Shown: positions 15,241-23,721 of the stretch, one piece after another
Layout: the number at the start of each line of letters is the position of its first letter
Numbering within the stretch: the first letter of the stretch is position 1
DNA from: an uncultured Clostridia bacterium
GTDB taxonomy: Bacteria > Bacillota > Clostridia > Lachnospirales > Bianqueaceae
NCBI GenBank assembly: GCA_944383515.1
Contig: CALWPV010000087.1
Coordinates: 1 to 64,000, forward strand
Reading direction: 5' to 3'
DNA: 64,000 bases
Notes under the pieces: model-generated
What the model was told of the DNA's origin: nothing
The model's input: only the letters and a program-made list of their open reading frames with translations
Database searches by the model: none
Program-made: the position numbers and the translations under genes

Positions 15241-16515
15241 ATGCAAGAAGTACAAATTGGAGTACTGGGACTGGGAACGATCGGCGCGGAGCTGGTATAT
15301 ATTATTCAATCTAACGCCAAACGAGTGGAGAACGAATACGGAATTCGGCTTAGCATTAAAAAAGTTTTTGTCAGAGATTTAACCAAGAAGCGAAATGTCG
15401 ACGTGAAGGGGCTTACGCTAACCAACCGCATTGAAGACATACTGGAAGACGAAGAGATTTCGGTGATTGCCGAGTGTATTGGCGGCAATGGATCGGGGCA
15501 AACGCTGGACTATGTCAAACAGGCGCTGCAAAAGGGGAAAACCGTGATTATGTCCAGTAAAAAAACCTTGGCGCTGTATGGTCCGGAGCTGCTCTGGATG
15601 GCGAAAGAAAATCAGGTTATGATTCAATACGACGCTACGGTGGGCGGCGGCATTCCAATTGCGAAAATTTTGGAAAACTGTTTTTACGGCGAAAGAGTAA
15701 AAAAGGTATCGGGAATTGTTAACGCCACGTCTAATTTTATCTGTTCTAAAATGCTAGAGGAAAAGCAGGACTACCACACGGCGCTGGCGCAGGCGCAGGC
15801 CTGCGGCTATGCCGAGAATGATCCCAGCGACGATGTAGACGGGTACGACGCGCTCTATAAAGCGGTGATTCTTTCTATGTTCTGTTTTGAGAAGTATTTT
15901 GATCCGCGCAAGGTTACGCCCAAATCAATTCGCGTGATTGGTTTGTTTGATATGCAGGTGGCCTCGGAGCTGGGCTACAGCATTAAACCGATTTTCAGCA
16001 TAGAAGATCAGGGCGAAAGCCTGCAGTATCATGTGGGCCCCTGCCTGGTTAAGGCGGATTCTATTTTGGGCAAGATCAACGACAATCACAATATTATTAT
16101 TGTGAATGGAGAATTAACGCGGCATCTGGCGTTTTTTGGCCAGGGCGCGGGAAAAGAACCGACAGCAAGCGCCATGTTTGACGATATTTTAAACGCTCTT
16201 ATCTGTCAGCGAAAGCCCATGAGCGGAGAAGGGCCTATTCCGGCTTTTGAACAGCTGGACGAGCGTTATACTCAGTATTATATGCATTTGGCGGTGCCGG
16301 ATACGCTGGGCGTTATGGCGGCGGTCACGAAAGTGCTTTCCGATACAGGACTGAATATTGACAAGCTTGTGACAAAAGATAAAGTCAATGATTTTTACGA
16401 CGTTGTTGTGTTTACCTCTAAAGCAGAGGGCAGCCGGGTAGAAGAGCAGCTGACGAAAGCGCTGGAAGAGGTTGGTGTGCGTCTGGTTACGCTGCTTCCC
16501 ATTTTGTCTTCATAA
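15241..16515 (+). CDS. homoserine dehydrogenase with C-terminal ACT domain
   Basis: This oxidoreductase should reduce aspartate semialdehyde to homoserine with NAD(P)H, the branch point to threonine and methionine. The 424 residues hold an N-terminal Rossmann motif GVLGLGTIG, a dimerisation/catalytic part with VGGGIPIAK and NATSNFI (NGTTNYI in most members), and SDDVDGYDALYK with the catalytic Lys. A typical ACT domain follows (YYMHLAVPDTLGVMAAVTKVL onward), suggesting amino-acid feedback. GAGGAGG lies 8 bases before ATG 15241, and an in-frame GTG six bases earlier is too close to it. A second homoserine dehydrogenase lies at 55645, beside lysC, so this copy may serve another role or respond to another effector. 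Confidence 0.85.
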   Translation: MQEVQIGVLGLGTIGAELVYIIQSNAKRVENEYGIRLSIKKVFVRDLTKKRNVDVKGLTLTNRIEDILEDEEISVIAECIGGNGSGQTLDYVKQALQKGKTVIMSSKKTLALYGPELLWMAKENQVMIQYDATVGGGIPIAKILENCFYGERVKKVSGIVNATSNFICSKMLEEKQDYHTALAQAQACGYAENDPSDDVDGYDALYKAVILSMFCFEKYFDPRKVTPKSIRVIGLFDMQVASELGYSIKPIFSIEDQGESLQYHVGPCLVKADSILGKINDNHNIIIVNGELTRHLAFFGQGAGKEPTASAMFDDILNALICQRKPMSGEGPIPAFEQLDERYTQYYMHLAVPDTLGVMAAVTKVLSDTGLNIDKLVTKDKVNDFYDVVVFTSKAEGSRVEEQLTKALEEVGVRLVTLLPILSS

Positions 16516-16542
16516 CATATATGAAAAAATTTCAGAAAGTAG

Positions 16543-16571
16543 TTGACAGGAAGGCGTACATGTGATATTAT
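16543..16571 (+). promoter_or_regulatory. tRNA-Leu promoter
   Basis: TTGACA (16543-16548), a 17-base spacer and TATTAT (16566-16571). Confidence 0.75.
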
Positions 16572-16575
16572 AATA

Positions 16576-16619
16576 AACGTCCTTGCGAGAAATTAGTTCT
16601 CGCGGTAAACAAGGACGTT
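16576..16619 (+). other. nested hairpin in the tRNA-Leu leader
   Basis: AACGTCCTTG (16576-16585) pairs with CAAGGACGTT (16610-16619); inside, CGAGAA pairs with TTCTCG (16597-16602). It occupies the whole space between the -10 box and the mature tRNA, so it would be removed by RNase P. Confidence 0.6.
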
Positions 16620-16621
16620 GA

Positions 16622-16705
16622 GCGGATGTGGCGGAACTGGCAGACGCGCTAGATTCAGGTTCTAGTGATAGCAATATCATGGGGGTTCGAGTCCCTTCAT
16701 CCGCA
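16622..16705 (+). tRNA. tRNA-Leu (CAG)
   Basis: An 84-base tRNA with a long variable arm (class II). The acceptor arm is GCGGATG/CATCCGC, the anticodon loop TTCAGGT gives CAG, and the T-loop contains GTTCGAGTC. The discriminator base is A. CCA is not encoded. Confidence 0.95.
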
Positions 16706-16716
16706 CTAGGGGCAAG

Positions 16717-16749
16717 GCAACCGATTGAATTCAGTCGGTTGCTTTTTTT
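16717..16749 (+). terminator. tRNA-Leu terminator
   Basis: The stem GCAACCGA.../...TCGGTTGC (16717-16742) is followed by seven T. Confidence 0.85.
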
Positions 16750-16792
16750 GTGTTAATCGAGAGGATTTTATTATAACAGAAGGGAGATTTGT

Positions 16793-18649
16793 ATGCTGAC
16801 GCAGGAAGATAAACAGAAAATTTATCAGTGTTTAAAAGACAATCTGGAGCAAGAGGTGGCCTATCCCATGGCGCGTGTGGCTGGCCTGCTGAATCGTGAA
16901 AAGCTGGGCAATCGGGAATTTGGCTACCCCAAAATTAAACCCTTTATGGCGGAGCTTTCAGAATTTGTTTCTGTGAAAGAAATTGTGCTGGGGCAAAACC
17001 CGCAGCAGGAAATTACGCTGCATGCGTGGGAACCGGCCGCGGAAGGCGGAAAAGCGAAGAAGCAAACAGAGCAGCCCGAGCCGCAGGAACCGCAGGAAAA
17101 AAAGGCTGCCGCACCGTTAGCCATTACCGAAGCCGATCAAAAAGCAATTTACCAGACCTTGGTAGCGGTTTTTCCGCTGGAACAGCCCATTCATATGGCA
17201 ACCATCAGTAAGCTGCTGAATGACGAGGGGTTTGCCAAAGAGCGGTTTGGATATGCCAAAATGAAGCCAATGCTGCAAGAGCTGAGTTATTTGTCCATGG
17301 AAGAAGTACCGATGAATGGCGTTTCGCAGGTACTCATTACCATTCATCCGGTCACTTCGTGGCAAGAAGGCGTGACGGAAGCAGAAGAAAAGAGCGAGGC
17401 GGCAGAGCAGCCTTTTGATCTGCCCCGCCAGTTAGATCATGAAGTATATTTTCCGCCCAGAACGCTGGCCATGTTTAACCAGGAAGTGAGCGGCACCATG
17501 GCGCAGCCGGGCCAGGCGCTGCGCGATACAATCTGTCAGGATTATGAGCAGGCGCTGCAAAGCGGCCAAATTCGTTCTCGCAGCGGCGCGTATGTTTTTA
17601 ATCTGAGCGTAAAAGATATGGCAGGCAACGCAATGATTGCCAGTATTAAGCGTTCGGACCGGCCGGAGGGGCTGCGGTGGTTTTTAAATTACGCCGGGTC
17701 AGACCGGACAAATCCGGGAAAAATGCTGGAGCATTTTGCTTTTTTGGGGTCGTGGACAACCTTTTTGGAAGAGCTGGCGAAAAAGGCGCTTCCTGAAAAA
17801 TGGGAGTTTGAAGGGAAAAACAGCCGTCCTAATGAAATTTTAAAACAGTATATTCAATACACATTTTACCGCTTGCAATTAGAAGATAAAATTTGTATAT
17901 CTGACGATCATAGCTTTGCGGCTTTTAATACAGGGCTGGTTTCGCGGCATTATGACGATATTTTTGCCTGCTTTGAAGCGACAACGGACGATCAATATAG
18001 TACGCAGTGGCGTTTTATTGAGTTTTGCACGGCCGGAGGCCGGGGTACGGGCAAACGCGTAGTGGACTGTTTTAATCCGCTACCACAGCCGGCCTCTTAC
18101 TTTGAACGAAAAGAAGATTTGCTTTTCGACTTAGAAAAGGAGCTTCATACCGATTACGATCATATTTTGTTAGACAACCTTTCGCGGCTGCCTCTGGACT
18201 TTGTGCGGGAGGAATGCCATGGTATGTATGAAGCGCTGGAAATTATTGAAGATATTGAAAAAGCAGAAGAGTATTGGCAGAAAAAGCGGCATTATCAGGA
18301 GCTGAGCGATCTCATTGCCGATACGCCGCGGCTGTTTAACCGACTGAGAAATCGAATTGAAGACGCCATTGAGCTGGCCAAAAAGCAGATTCGCTGGAAC
18401 TTTAAAACGGCGATTCCTTGCTTTTTCCCAACGCGCAATGTCATGAGCCTTATGCTGCCATTGTCACTGCGGGAAGATAATCAGGCAGACGCCGGCTTGG
18501 TTGTAGAGCTAACGAGATCGGGCAATTATCAGGGACAAACCATTTTAACATTGCAGCAGGCCTATTTAGACGCAAGGCTTTTGTGCCGGCCCAACAGCGA
18601 ATGGCTCGACGTACATTGTATTAAAGCCGAAGAAAATGAGTACGAATAA
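16793..18649 (+). CDS. LOTUS/OST-HTH-like and DUF3825 domain protein
   Basis: A 618-residue protein of unknown function. It opens with two related segments (about 1-70 and 110-185) sharing the pattern DQKAIYQTL, a middle AxxxxLLN and FGYxKxKPxxxELS, which look like OST-HTH/LOTUS winged-helix RNA-binding domains. They are joined by a charged Q/E/P-rich linker. The C-terminal part, with RLRNRIEDAIELAKK and FPTRNVMSLMLPLSLRED and a final SGNYQGQTILTLQQAYLDAR, resembles DUF3825. There is no membrane segment or signal peptide. AGGGAG precedes the ATG. It stands alone between tRNA-Leu and a pseudogene. An RNA-related role is suggested by the LOTUS-like repeats; domain names are from memory. Confidence 0.65.
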   Translation: MLTQEDKQKIYQCLKDNLEQEVAYPMARVAGLLNREKLGNREFGYPKIKPFMAELSEFVSVKEIVLGQNPQQEITLHAWEPAAEGGKAKKQTEQPEPQEPQEKKAAAPLAITEADQKAIYQTLVAVFPLEQPIHMATISKLLNDEGFAKERFGYAKMKPMLQELSYLSMEEVPMNGVSQVLITIHPVTSWQEGVTEAEEKSEAAEQPFDLPRQLDHEVYFPPRTLAMFNQEVSGTMAQPGQALRDTICQDYEQALQSGQIRSRSGAYVFNLSVKDMAGNAMIASIKRSDRPEGLRWFLNYAGSDRTNPGKMLEHFAFLGSWTTFLEELAKKALPEKWEFEGKNSRPNEILKQYIQYTFYRLQLEDKICISDDHSFAAFNTGLVSRHYDDIFACFEATTDDQYSTQWRFIEFCTAGGRGTGKRVVDCFNPLPQPASYFERKEDLLFDLEKELHTDYDHILLDNLSRLPLDFVREECHGMYEALEIIEDIEKAEEYWQKKRHYQELSDLIADTPRLFNRLRNRIEDAIELAKKQIRWNFKTAIPCFFPTRNVMSLMLPLSLREDNQADAGLVVELTRSGNYQGQTILTLQQAYLDARLLCRPNSEWLDVHCIKAEENEYE

Positions 18650-18749
18650 ACGAGCTAGTTTAAGTTCAGTTTATCTTTGGTTTAATTTTATATAAGAAAA
18701 CCAGTATATCATAGACAGTACTACAATACCAAATGGAGTGTGCTGTGCT

Positions 18750-20332
18750 ATGAGAACAAGAATCCATCCCGACCCCCGGCAAGGACTAAGCAGCCGGCAG
18801 GTTGAGCAAAAAAAGAGCCTGGGACTGCAAAATACAGAGCCAGAAAGTATAACCAAAACAACAAGGCAGATTCTGCGGGATCATATCTGTACCCTGTTTA
18901 ATTTGTTTAACGTATTGATCGCCTTGGCCTTGGCCGCTGTGGGCGCCTGGTCCAATCTGTTATTTATTTTGATTATCGCTTTCAATACGTTAATCGGTAT
19001 CGTGCAGGAGCTGCACGCCAAAAAGCTGGTTGATCGGCTTTCGCTTTTGTCTATGCCCAGAGCAACAGTAGTGCGAGACGGCAGGCTGTCGGAAGTAGCG
19101 CTGCAGGAGCTGGTAGAAGAAGATGTCATAGAGCTGGAGGCGGGGCGGCAGGTCTGTTCGGATTCCGTTATTCTTACGGGGGAAGTGGAAGTAAATGAAT
19201 CCCTTTTAACGGGAGAATCCGATGCCACTCCCAAAGCGCCGGGCGACTCTCTGCTCTCGGGCAGCTTCATTGTGAGCGGCCGCTGCCGCGCGGTCATAGA
19301 ACACGTTGGCCTTGATAATTACGCGTCGCAAACGCTGGCATTTTTCAGAAAAGAAGGAGTCGATCTGAAACTGATTTCTGGGGATCATCCGCAAACAGTA
19401 GCCGCTATCGCGCGGCAAGCGGGGCTTGCCGCGCGGACCGGGTGATTGACATGAGCCGTCTGACGCAGGAGCAGGAGATTGAACGGGCAGCTCAGGAGTA
19501 TGCGGTTTTTGGCCGCGTTACGCCGCCGCAAAAAAAGCAGCTGGTAAGTGCGCTGCAAAAAAACGGCCATACGGTTGCCATGACGGGAGACGGTGTGAAT
19601 GATTTGCTGGCTCTTAGGGAAGCGGATTGCAGCATTGCTGTGGCGGAGGGCAGTGACGCCGCTAGACAAATCGCGCAGGTAGTATTGCTGGATTCCGATT
19701 TTTCGGTTCTGCCCATGGTGCTGCGGCAAGGCCGGCGGGTGGTGAATAATATTACGCGGGTTGCAGGCGTCTTTTTTGTTAAGACACTATATTCCATTAT
19801 GTTATCGCTGGTCTGTTTGGTGCTGAATCTGCCGTTTCCGCTGATTCCTATTCAAATTACATTGATCGATTTAATAATTGAAGGGTATCCGGCGTTTTTC
19901 ATGTCTTTTGAACCAGACGATGCTAAAGTGACGAAGCGCTTTTTGCCCTCGGTGCTGCGAAGGGCTATGCCGAATGCGCTTTCTATTCTCGTGTGTTTTT
20001 TGGTATTACTGCTGGGGCGCGGGCCTCTGGCAATTTCTGCGGAGCAGGGGAATGTACTCTTTTACTTACTGGTAGCAACAGTAGGCATGCAGGCGGTGTT
20101 TAAGGCAAGCTGGCCCTTCAACCGTTTATGCATATTCCTTTGTATTACCATGACAGCAGGGTTTTATTTGGCTGTGTTTATTTTCCATACTCTTCTTCAG
20201 GTGGCGCTGCCGCAGCCTTTGACACTGGGAGTATGGGCCGGTCTTACACTGCTCAGTCTGGGAACCGAGCGGTGCTTGACGGCCCTCATACGAACCTGGC
20301 ATTCGGGAAAACAAAAGAAAGCCGGTTTATGA
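18750..20332 (+). pseudogene. P-type cation ATPase, central deletion plus frameshift
   Basis: Remnant of a P2-type metal/cation ATPase. The first part (to about 19338) has the N-terminal segment, a membrane pair and the actuator loop with LLTGESD (TGES motif). It then jumps from HVGLDNYASQTLA straight to FFRKEGVDLKLISGDHPQT. The expected middle, with further membrane helices, the DKTGT phosphorylation site and the nucleotide domain, is gone. Near 19425 the frame is lost: one reading ends LAARTG-stop at 19445, while the next frame continues ADRVIDMSRL and then VAMTGDGVNDLLAL and the C-terminal membrane domain to 20332. One missing base explains the shift. Without the aspartyl-phosphate site it cannot pump ions. 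Confidence 0.88.
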
Positions 20333-21331
20333 TAATACCTGAAGCGCTTCTTTTGCCCAGTGCGAGTTTTGCAGTATGGCACGACCAACACCGATTAAAT
20401 CGGCTTTTTGTTCTACTAAAAGCGTGTTGGCGGCGTCTGCGGTGGTAATGCCGCCCGTTAATAAAACGGGAATGGAAACCTGTTGTTTAATCTTTTCCGT
20501 GATTTCAGAAAAGTAGCCCTGTTGTTTACAGGTGGGGTGAGTATATCCATAAAGTCCGCCGGAAATGTCTAAAAGGTCAACGCCGGCGCGTTCAAACGCT
20601 TGGCAGGCTTGTACGCTGTCTTCAATGGTGCTGCCGCCTTCCATATAATCGCAGGCGCCAAGGCGTAAAGCCAGAGGGTAGTCGGAGCCTACTACGTCGC
20701 GAACAGCCCGAATGATATCTAAGTGGAGCTGAATACGGCCCTCTAGGGTACTTCCGGTATACCGGTCGGTTCGACGATTGGTTAGCGGCGAATAGAATTG
20801 ATTTAACAAATAGCCGTGGGCCGAGTGAATTTCTACACCGTCAAATCCTGCCTGTTTAACGCGGCCTGCGGCGGCGGCAAACGCCTGGATAATGGCCTCA
20901 ATATTTTCGCCGGTCATGGCAGTGGGGAGCGGCGCGTCTCCCTTTTTGCGGGGAAGAGCGATGGCGCTGGGGCCCATAGCCGGATAACCGGTGACGGCCG
21001 GATTGGCTGCCCCGCCGGCATGATTGATTTGAGCTATGACTTTGGTTTGGTTATGGTGAATGGTGGCAGCCAGGTGGCGTAAACCTTCTATGCAGCGGTC
21101 TTCGGCAACAGAAACCTGGCCCTTGCCTGCTTTGCCTTCAGGACTCACGTAGCTGTGTTCCGTAATGATCAGACCTAGCGATCCGTCTAAAGATTTTTCA
21201 TGGTAATAGTCGCAAAGCTGGGGCGTTACGGCGCCGTTTTCTTCTGAGCGGCCTGTAGCCATGGGCGGCATAACAAGCCGGTTGGCTACGGTCATGGAAC
21301 CAATAGAAATAGGGGTTGATACTACATTCAT
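20327..21331 (-). CDS. NADH:flavin oxidoreductase, old yellow enzyme family
   Basis: An FMN-dependent ene-reductase type TIM-barrel protein of 334 residues, cytoplasmic. Family marks are NRLVMPPMAT near the N-terminus, AQINHAGG, the long EIHSAHGYLLNQFYSPLTN motif, and LLTGGITTADAA followed by DLIGVGRA at the phosphate-binding end. The fused Fe-S and FAD domains of 2,4-dienoyl-CoA reductase are absent, so this is the short form. The start is set at the second Met, with GAGGAGG upstream. It is transcribed away from an HxlR regulator that probably controls it. Likely substrates are electrophilic enones or quinones; this is inference. Confidence 0.85.
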   Translation of the reverse strand: MNVVSTPISIGSMTVANRLVMPPMATGRSEENGAVTPQLCDYYHEKSLDGSLGLIITEHSYVSPEGKAGKGQVSVAEDRCIEGLRHLAATIHHNQTKVIAQINHAGGAANPAVTGYPAMGPSAIALPRKKGDAPLPTAMTGENIEAIIQAFAAAAGRVKQAGFDGVEIHSAHGYLLNQFYSPLTNRRTDRYTGSTLEGRIQLHLDIIRAVRDVVGSDYPLALRLGACDYMEGGSTIEDSVQACQAFERAGVDLLDISGGLYGYTHPTCKQQGYFSEITEKIKQQVSIPVLLTGGITTADAANTLLVEQKADLIGVGRAILQNSHWAKEALQVLS

Positions 21332-21369
21332 AATAGGGTGCCTCCTCACAATATAATACCCACACAGGA

Positions 21370-21426
21370 CGATCGCAAGAATTCCGAAGGAATTCTTACT
21401 AAGTTGGCGCGTTTGCGCGCCAACTT
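21370..21426 (+). repeat. two-hairpin dispersed repeat, copy 2
   Basis: CGATCGC, then a perfect 9-bp hairpin (AAGAATTCC/GGAATTCTT), then ACT, then a perfect 11-bp hairpin (AAGTTGGCGCG/CGCGCCAACTT). Same order and near-same sequence as 558-613 on the other strand. It lies between the divergent reductase and HxlR genes, touching the HxlR -10 box. Confidence 0.75.
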
Positions 21427-21427
21427 A

Positions 21428-21436
21428 TGGTATAAT
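21428..21436 (+). promoter_or_regulatory. HxlR gene promoter (extended -10)
   Basis: TGG-TATAAT follows the repeat directly. A second possible -10, TATACT, is at 21461-21466. Confidence 0.55.
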
Positions 21437-21522
21437 ACTTATAGGTTGATTGTAGCATAGTATACTTTCTTTGGAAAGAACGCACTTTTTAGATAGATAC
21501 TACCTGAAAGGAGAGAACTACA

Positions 21523-21873
21523 ATGGAAAAAGATAACTGTCAGGATCAAGAAGTGAAGGTAGAACCCTTTGCCTATGCGCTTTCTTTAATCGATGGAAAG
21601 TGGAAGATGCATATTTTATTTTGGCTTTGGAAGAAAAAAGTGCTGCGCTATAGTGAGCTTAAGCGCAATTTAGGAAAGGTTACGCATAAAATGCTCAGTA
21701 ATCAGCTTAAAGAGCTGGAAGCTGATCAGATTATTATTAGAACGGAGTACCCACAGGTACCGCCTAAGGTAGAGTATTCGTTATCAGCCATGGGCGAATC
21801 GCTAATGCCCATTTTAAGCGCGGTTTGTCGGTGGGGCAATGAGCATATGCCCCGGCAATCGGAATCAAAATAA
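21523..21873 (+). CDS. HxlR-family transcriptional regulator with Cys6
   Basis: A 116-residue winged-helix repressor or activator of the HxlR/DUF24 family. The conserved core is LIDGKWKMHILFWLWKKKVLRYSELKRNL, followed by the recognition helix VTHKMLSNQLKELE and a YSLSAMGESLMPIL wing. A cysteine is present at residue 6 (MEKDNC), the position used by Bacillus YodB and relatives to sense quinones and other electrophiles by thiol chemistry. The gene diverges from an old-yellow-enzyme reductase, the usual kind of target. A strong AAAGGAGAG site precedes the ATG. Electrophile sensing is inference from Cys6 and context. Confidence 0.85.
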   Translation: MEKDNCQDQEVKVEPFAYALSLIDGKWKMHILFWLWKKKVLRYSELKRNLGKVTHKMLSNQLKELEADQIIIRTEYPQVPPKVEYSLSAMGESLMPILSAVCRWGNEHMPRQSESK

Positions 21874-21896
21874 AAAATGATTTTACATAAATTTGC

Positions 21897-21926
21897 TTGA
21901 CGCAGGAAGAGGGGAAAGCGTAAAAT
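21897..21926 (+). promoter_or_regulatory. promoter of the unknown membrane protein gene
   Basis: TTGACG (21897-21902), an 18-base spacer and TAAAAT (21921-21926). Confidence 0.65.
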
Positions 21927-21975
21927 ATAAAATAATTAAAAGATCAGTGTTCTGAGAGGAAAGAGAGGAAGAGCC

Positions 21976-22905
21976 ATGAACGCACAGGAGTTTTTAAGTC
22001 AGGTGGCCGCAAGGGGCATGTTAGTGTCAGACAATCGAGCGTACGGTGAAATGGCAGGGTATCCGTTTGTACTGCGGCCGGCGTTTAGAAAAGCACATAC
22101 AGTTAGCGCTGTTTTTCTGCTTGCAAAGCCGGTGAAGAGGGCGCAGCGGTTGCAGCTGCAGCAAATGCTGAAGGAAAGCGGGCGGGTGCAAGTGCATGGC
22201 GCTAAAGTAACCCTAATCGTATGCAGCCGAAATGACAATATATATGAACGCCTGATGCGAGGCATTCAGCTATTAACAGAGGGCTTTCAGAAAGCGCATG
22301 TAACAGTTCCTGATCAGTGTCCGTTTTGTCATGAGTCAAACTGCGATACTCTGGCCGTTGCTGACGGATTCTATGTGCCTGCACACCAATACTGCGTAAA
22401 CAGAAGCATGCAGGTGGAAGGAAAAAATGGAAAGCCGGTTTCGGCGGCCGTGGGCGGTTATATGGGCGCCCTATGCATGGCGATTCTTCTTGCGGCTGCG
22501 GCGCTTCTTCCTAATTTGATTTCTCTGTGGTTATTAGGCCGAATTTATGTATGGTTTTATACGCTCATTCCTCTGGGCGCTTATTTTGGATTTCGCATGG
22601 GAAAAGGACGCATGGGGCATGGCGTGATGCCGCTGGTAATTCTGCTTTCTCTGGTTGGGGTGGCGGCCACACAGCTGATGCAGCAGACCGCGTTTTTGCA
22701 TGAAGCCAGTGGAGCCTGGCCTGGAATATGGGAAAGCTTTCAGAGTTTTTATTTAGCGCATCCTCTAAGCGAAACGCTGGAAAGTATGATACAGCCATTG
22801 GTCTTAACGGCGCTGGGCGTGTTTATAGCGTATGGTCAGCTTCGCGGTGATCGCGATGCCAAAGTGGCTTTAGTCAATGGGAAGATCGTATGTCATAAAA
22901 GCTAA
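21976..22905 (+). CDS. membrane protein of unknown function with a Cys/His cluster
   Basis: A 309-residue protein I do not recognise. The first 120 residues are soluble and look like a mixed alpha/beta domain. A possible zinc site CPFCHESNCD follows at about 116-125. Then come three or four hydrophobic segments: near 160-180, a double one near 180-210, one near 220-235 and a last one around 270-290. No signal peptide precedes the soluble part, which should therefore face the cytoplasm. AGAGGAAGAG precedes the ATG. It has its own promoter and converges on the phospholipase-like gene through a shared terminator. Confidence 0.6.
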   Translation: MNAQEFLSQVAARGMLVSDNRAYGEMAGYPFVLRPAFRKAHTVSAVFLLAKPVKRAQRLQLQQMLKESGRVQVHGAKVTLIVCSRNDNIYERLMRGIQLLTEGFQKAHVTVPDQCPFCHESNCDTLAVADGFYVPAHQYCVNRSMQVEGKNGKPVSAAVGGYMGALCMAILLAAAALLPNLISLWLLGRIYVWFYTLIPLGAYFGFRMGKGRMGHGVMPLVILLSLVGVAATQLMQQTAFLHEASGAWPGIWESFQSFYLAHPLSETLESMIQPLVLTALGVFIAYGQLRGDRDAKVALVNGKIVCHKS

Positions 22906-22918
22906 AAAATAGGAAAAT

Positions 22919-22969
22919 AAAACCGAGAGGGTTTGCCGAAATTAAACGGGCATTCCTTCTCGGTTTTTT
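22919..22969. terminator. shared bidirectional terminator
   Basis: The stem AAACCGAGAGGG/CCTTCTCGGTTT has T runs on both strands. The stop codon of the minus-strand gene lies inside its loop. Confidence 0.8.
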
Positions 22970-23577
22970 GGTAATAATACCAGATCTGTCTGATTCTCTG
23001 GGTAGGGGTGCAGCAGAGCGCTGAAAAAGATGCAGGCGCAAACATTTAGCATATAAGCGCAATCATTTTCAAGTGTAGATGCATTGGGACATTGACAGTA
23101 CGCGTCATGAGATTTTTTAAAATACGAGCCGAGGCTTTTCATAGGAAGTACCGGCAGGGGAGCGGGAGCCTGCGTTAACCAAGAACTCAAATGGTCGTGA
23201 AGCTGCTTTTCATAGGCCGCATGTTCTGCAAGAGTACCGGCAAATGCTTCATTGTGGCAAAAGGTAAAAGCGTCAACAATATAATGAAAGGCTTTTCCAA
23301 GCTGATAGTAATGCCAGCTATGCCACGTGCGGCTTGCCTGCAAGTGAAAGAAGATGTTCAAAATGGGTTTAAAAATATAGGGTACATGATGACCGCTTGG
23401 CGATTTACTGTGTTTCATGCTGCGAAAATAGGTGAGAAAGTTAATATCTGGCTCAACGCAGCCCCATATAAAAGCTTGGCGGCACAGGGCTTTTTGAATA
23501 GAGCTTCCAAAAGAAGCGTTATGGGCTAAGTGCTTCCATAAATACTGCCCGATGCGCCGGTGATCTCTGGTTTGCAT
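22942..23577 (-). CDS. zinc-dependent phospholipase C-like protein
   Basis: A 211-residue protein that resembles the zinc-dependent phospholipase C/S1-P1 nuclease fold (PF00882-like). Visible metal-type motifs are WGCVEPDINF near residue 38 and HYIVDAFTFCHN near 98-109, the H-x3-D-x5-H pattern of the family, plus several other His (HSWHYYQLGKAFHY). No signal peptide is seen, so it may act inside the cell or be non-catalytic. AAAGGAGG precedes the ATG, and TATACT on the minus strand (23605-23610) is a possible -10. Its substrate is unknown. Confidence 0.6.
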   Translation of the reverse strand: MQTRDHRRIGQYLWKHLAHNASFGSSIQKALCRQAFIWGCVEPDINFLTYFRSMKHSKSPSGHHVPYIFKPILNIFFHLQASRTWHSWHYYQLGKAFHYIVDAFTFCHNEAFAGTLAEHAAYEKQLHDHLSSWLTQAPAPLPVLPMKSLGSYFKKSHDAYCQCPNASTLENDCAYMLNVCACIFFSALLHPYPENQTDLVLLPKNREGMPV

Positions 23578-23721
23578 AGTTTACCATCCTCCTTTTACGG
23601 TACTAGTATACGGTTCAAATGTGAATAAGATATTTAGAAGATATAAATTTGAGGTTAAATTTAGCGTAGGAGGGGTAAAAAAGAAAGAGTTGGCTGCCGG
23701 GGATTGTTCTATTTTAGGCGT

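Noticed and set aside
18738-20332. Two separate short functional proteins in place of one broken ATPase gene
   Set aside because: The two parts match consecutive ends of one P-type ATPase and meet at an overlap explained by a single missing base; the catalytic core is absent.
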